Assembly (NCBI GenBank): GCA_003245835.1 | Contig: QKCC01000314.1 | Coordinates: forward strand, 1 to 51,876 | Source of the DNA: Spirochaetales bacterium | Lineage (GTDB): Bacteria; Spirochaetota; Spirochaetia; UBA9216 | Reading direction: 5' to 3' | Length of the DNA stretch: 51,876 bases | Notes under the pieces: generated by a model | Seen by the model: only the letters and a program-made list of their open reading frames with translations | Database searches by the model: none | Told to the model about the DNA's origin: nothing | In this document: one piece after another, positions 50,925 to 51,876 of the stretch | Layout: each line of letters starts with the position of its first letter | Numbering within the stretch: the first letter of the stretch is position 1 | Made by a program: the position numbers and the translations under genes

Positions 50925-51520
50925 TTCAGCAGCATGCCGAGAGCGGCTGCCGCCCGACCGCGGTGCGATATTGTGTTTTTTTCTCTGTCGGATAATTCCG
51001 CTACTGTTTTATTGTGTTCAGCAAGAAAGAATACCGGGTCATAACCAAAACCGCCTTGTCCGTAGGGTTTATCGGTAATGTAGCCGTCCATCGTTTCCTG
51101 TACCGTATAAACTCTGTATTCATCAAGTATTGCCGTCATGCAGCATACAAAGGTTGCTTTTCGCGCCTCAGGGCCGTCCAGATGGTTCATATTCTGAAGC
51201 AGGTAACGGTTTCGTTCCGGGCTGTCAAGGTCAGGTCCGTCTGCAGGGCTGCCGTAACGTGCCGAGAAGATTCCCGGGGCGCCGCCGAGGCCGTCAACGC
51301 AAAGCCCCGAGTCGTCGGCTATTACCGGCTGTCCGGTAAGCTCGAATAGTGTCCGCGCCTTCAGTATTGAGTTTTCAAGAAATGTCGAACCCGTCTCCTC
51401 GCAGTCAAAATCTACTCCTATTTCTTCTGGTGTTTTTAACAGGACTCCGTCAAGAATCTGCTGGAGTTCAAATTTTTTATGCTGATTGCCGGTTGCAAGC
51501 AGAAATGTCGGTTTATTCAT
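50909..51520 (-). CDS. rdgB: RdgB/HAM1-type non-canonical purine NTP pyrophosphatase
   Basis: This 203-residue enzyme hydrolyses dITP, XTP and similar damaged nucleotides to monophosphates. Family motifs are LATGNQHKKFEL at the start, 'EETGSTFLENSILKA', 'IADDSGLCVDGL', 'GIFSARY', 'GGFGYDPVFF' and the C-terminal 'SHRGRA'. I chose ATG 51520, which puts the conserved TGN motif at residues 9-11; the frame runs 12 codons further upstream without homology. It is the first gene of the leftward rdgB-pepF-DUF1847 unit. Confidence 0.93.
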   Translation of the reverse strand: MNKPTFLLATGNQHKKFELQQILDGVLLKTPEEIGVDFDCEETGSTFLENSILKARTLFELTGQPVIADDSGLCVDGLGGAPGIFSARYGSPADGPDLDSPERNRYLLQNMNHLDGPEARKATFVCCMTAILDEYRVYTVQETMDGYITDKPYGQGGFGYDPVFFLAEHNKTVAELSDREKNTISHRGRAAAALGMLLKWRDN

Positions 51521-51641
51521 GGGCTCTATTATTTCAGAACTTGGGCAGGTGTACAAGTATCAGGCATATAGGTGGAATTTTCATTCTTTAATATTATAAA
51601 AATGGTTTGCTCTCCATCCTGAACAGTTTAATATAAAATAT

Positions 51642-51705
51642 GAAATGCCTATTGCAAATTTAGAAATACCGTGTTTAAATATAAATAAATAGAAATGGCC
51701 ATTTC
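51642..51705 (+). promoter_or_regulatory. Promoter with three GAAAT-box repeats before the DapA-family gene
   Basis: GAAATGGCCATTTC (51692-51705) is a perfect 14-bp palindrome. Related copies are GAAATGCCTATTGC (51642-51655) and GAAATACCGTGTTT (51663-51676). A promoter TTGCAA (51652-51657), 17 bp, TTAAAT (51675-51680) is interleaved with them, as expected for a repressor operator. Confidence 0.5.
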
Positions 51706-51727
51706 GTAATTATGAGGAGAGTATATT

Positions 51728-51876
51728 GTGATAAAAAAGAAGCCCGAAGGCATCTTCATTCCTATGGTGACTCCGTTCAATGCTTCGGACGAATCCATAG
51801 ATTTTTCCGGTTTGAAAGAGGTAACGGAATTTTTGGTTGCTAATGGTGTGGATGGAGTTATCCCCTCCGGAAGTAC
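51728..51876 (+). CDS. DapA-family aldolase/dihydrodipicolinate synthase-like, 3'-truncated by the window edge
   Basis: GTG 51728, preceded by GAGGAG, opens a frame that runs off the right end. The visible 49 residues include 'GIFIPMVTPFN' and 'VANGVDGVIPSGST', the N-terminal beta strands and substrate loop of the DapA/NanA class I aldolase family. The loop reads GST where DapA has GTT, so the substrate may be a sugar acid or N-acetylneuraminate rather than pyruvate plus aspartate semialdehyde. The catalytic lysine lies beyond the edge. A dedicated operator suggests catabolic rather than housekeeping control. Confidence 0.85.
   Translation, partial: MIKKKPEGIFIPMVTPFNASDESIDFSGLKEVTEFLVANGVDGVIPSGS

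Noticed and set aside
1..51876. CRISPR array, insertion sequence or prophage
   Set aside because: No regularly spaced repeats, transposase, integrase or phage structural genes were seen on either strand.

Overview
The window looks like chromosomal DNA of an anaerobic spirochaete (Spirochaetota, probably Spirochaetales). This is inferred from gene content and protein style, not from a marker gene. The substrate-binding protein has the spirochaete-like signal-peptide end 'AFASGQGE'. There are several small lipoproteins, a 7TMR-type sensor kinase, many 4Fe-4S and flavin enzymes, a B12-dependent methyl-transfer module and a selenocysteine tRNA. No insertion sequence, prophage, integrase or CRISPR array was seen.

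Layout. 1-5 kb: end of an alpha/beta hydrolase, an AT-rich orphan gene, tRNA-Sec, a phosphoglycerate dehydrogenase, a two-gene membrane cytochrome-like unit and a PleD-like diguanylate cyclase. 5-23 kb: a catabolic redox island. It holds a molybdopterin oxidoreductase with its ferredoxin subunit, a DUF8021-like protein, a GntP permease, three large FAD/NAD(P) oxidoreductases, an SDR, two Old-Yellow-Enzyme/2,4-dienoyl-CoA-reductase paralogues, a PucR-type regulator and two LysR regulators. Two adjacent genes here (10407-12123 and 12120-13501) carry frameshifts. 23-28 kb: a complete sugar-type (Rbs/Mgl-like) ABC importer with two permeases. 28-31.5 kb: carbamate kinase, a small membrane peptide, a secreted protein and a signal peptide peptidase.

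31.4-38 kb is the most interesting unit. It starts with a PocR-AraC regulator and a cobalamin riboswitch. A corrinoid protein, a UroD-family methyltransferase fused to a thioredoxin-like domain, a CobW-like GTPase and a RACo-type corrinoid activator follow. All parts needed to carry a methyl group on a corrinoid and to re-reduce the cofactor are present, but no recognisable substrate-specific methyltransferase is. The UroD-like protein lacks the usual zinc-ligand histidine. I read it as a candidate uncharacterised B12-dependent system.

38-43 kb is a signalling trio: an unusual hybrid histidine kinase, a Cache-domain pseudokinase and an OmpR-type response regulator. Four TTAAGG boxes lie between the regulator gene and the lipoprotein gene it probably controls. 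43-46 kb holds three lipoprotein genes, each with its own terminator. 46-52 kb holds a UgpC/MalK-type ATPase with a divergent GntR/LacI-type regulator, a DUF1847 protein, oligoendopeptidase F, RdgB and the start of a DapA-family gene that runs off the right edge.
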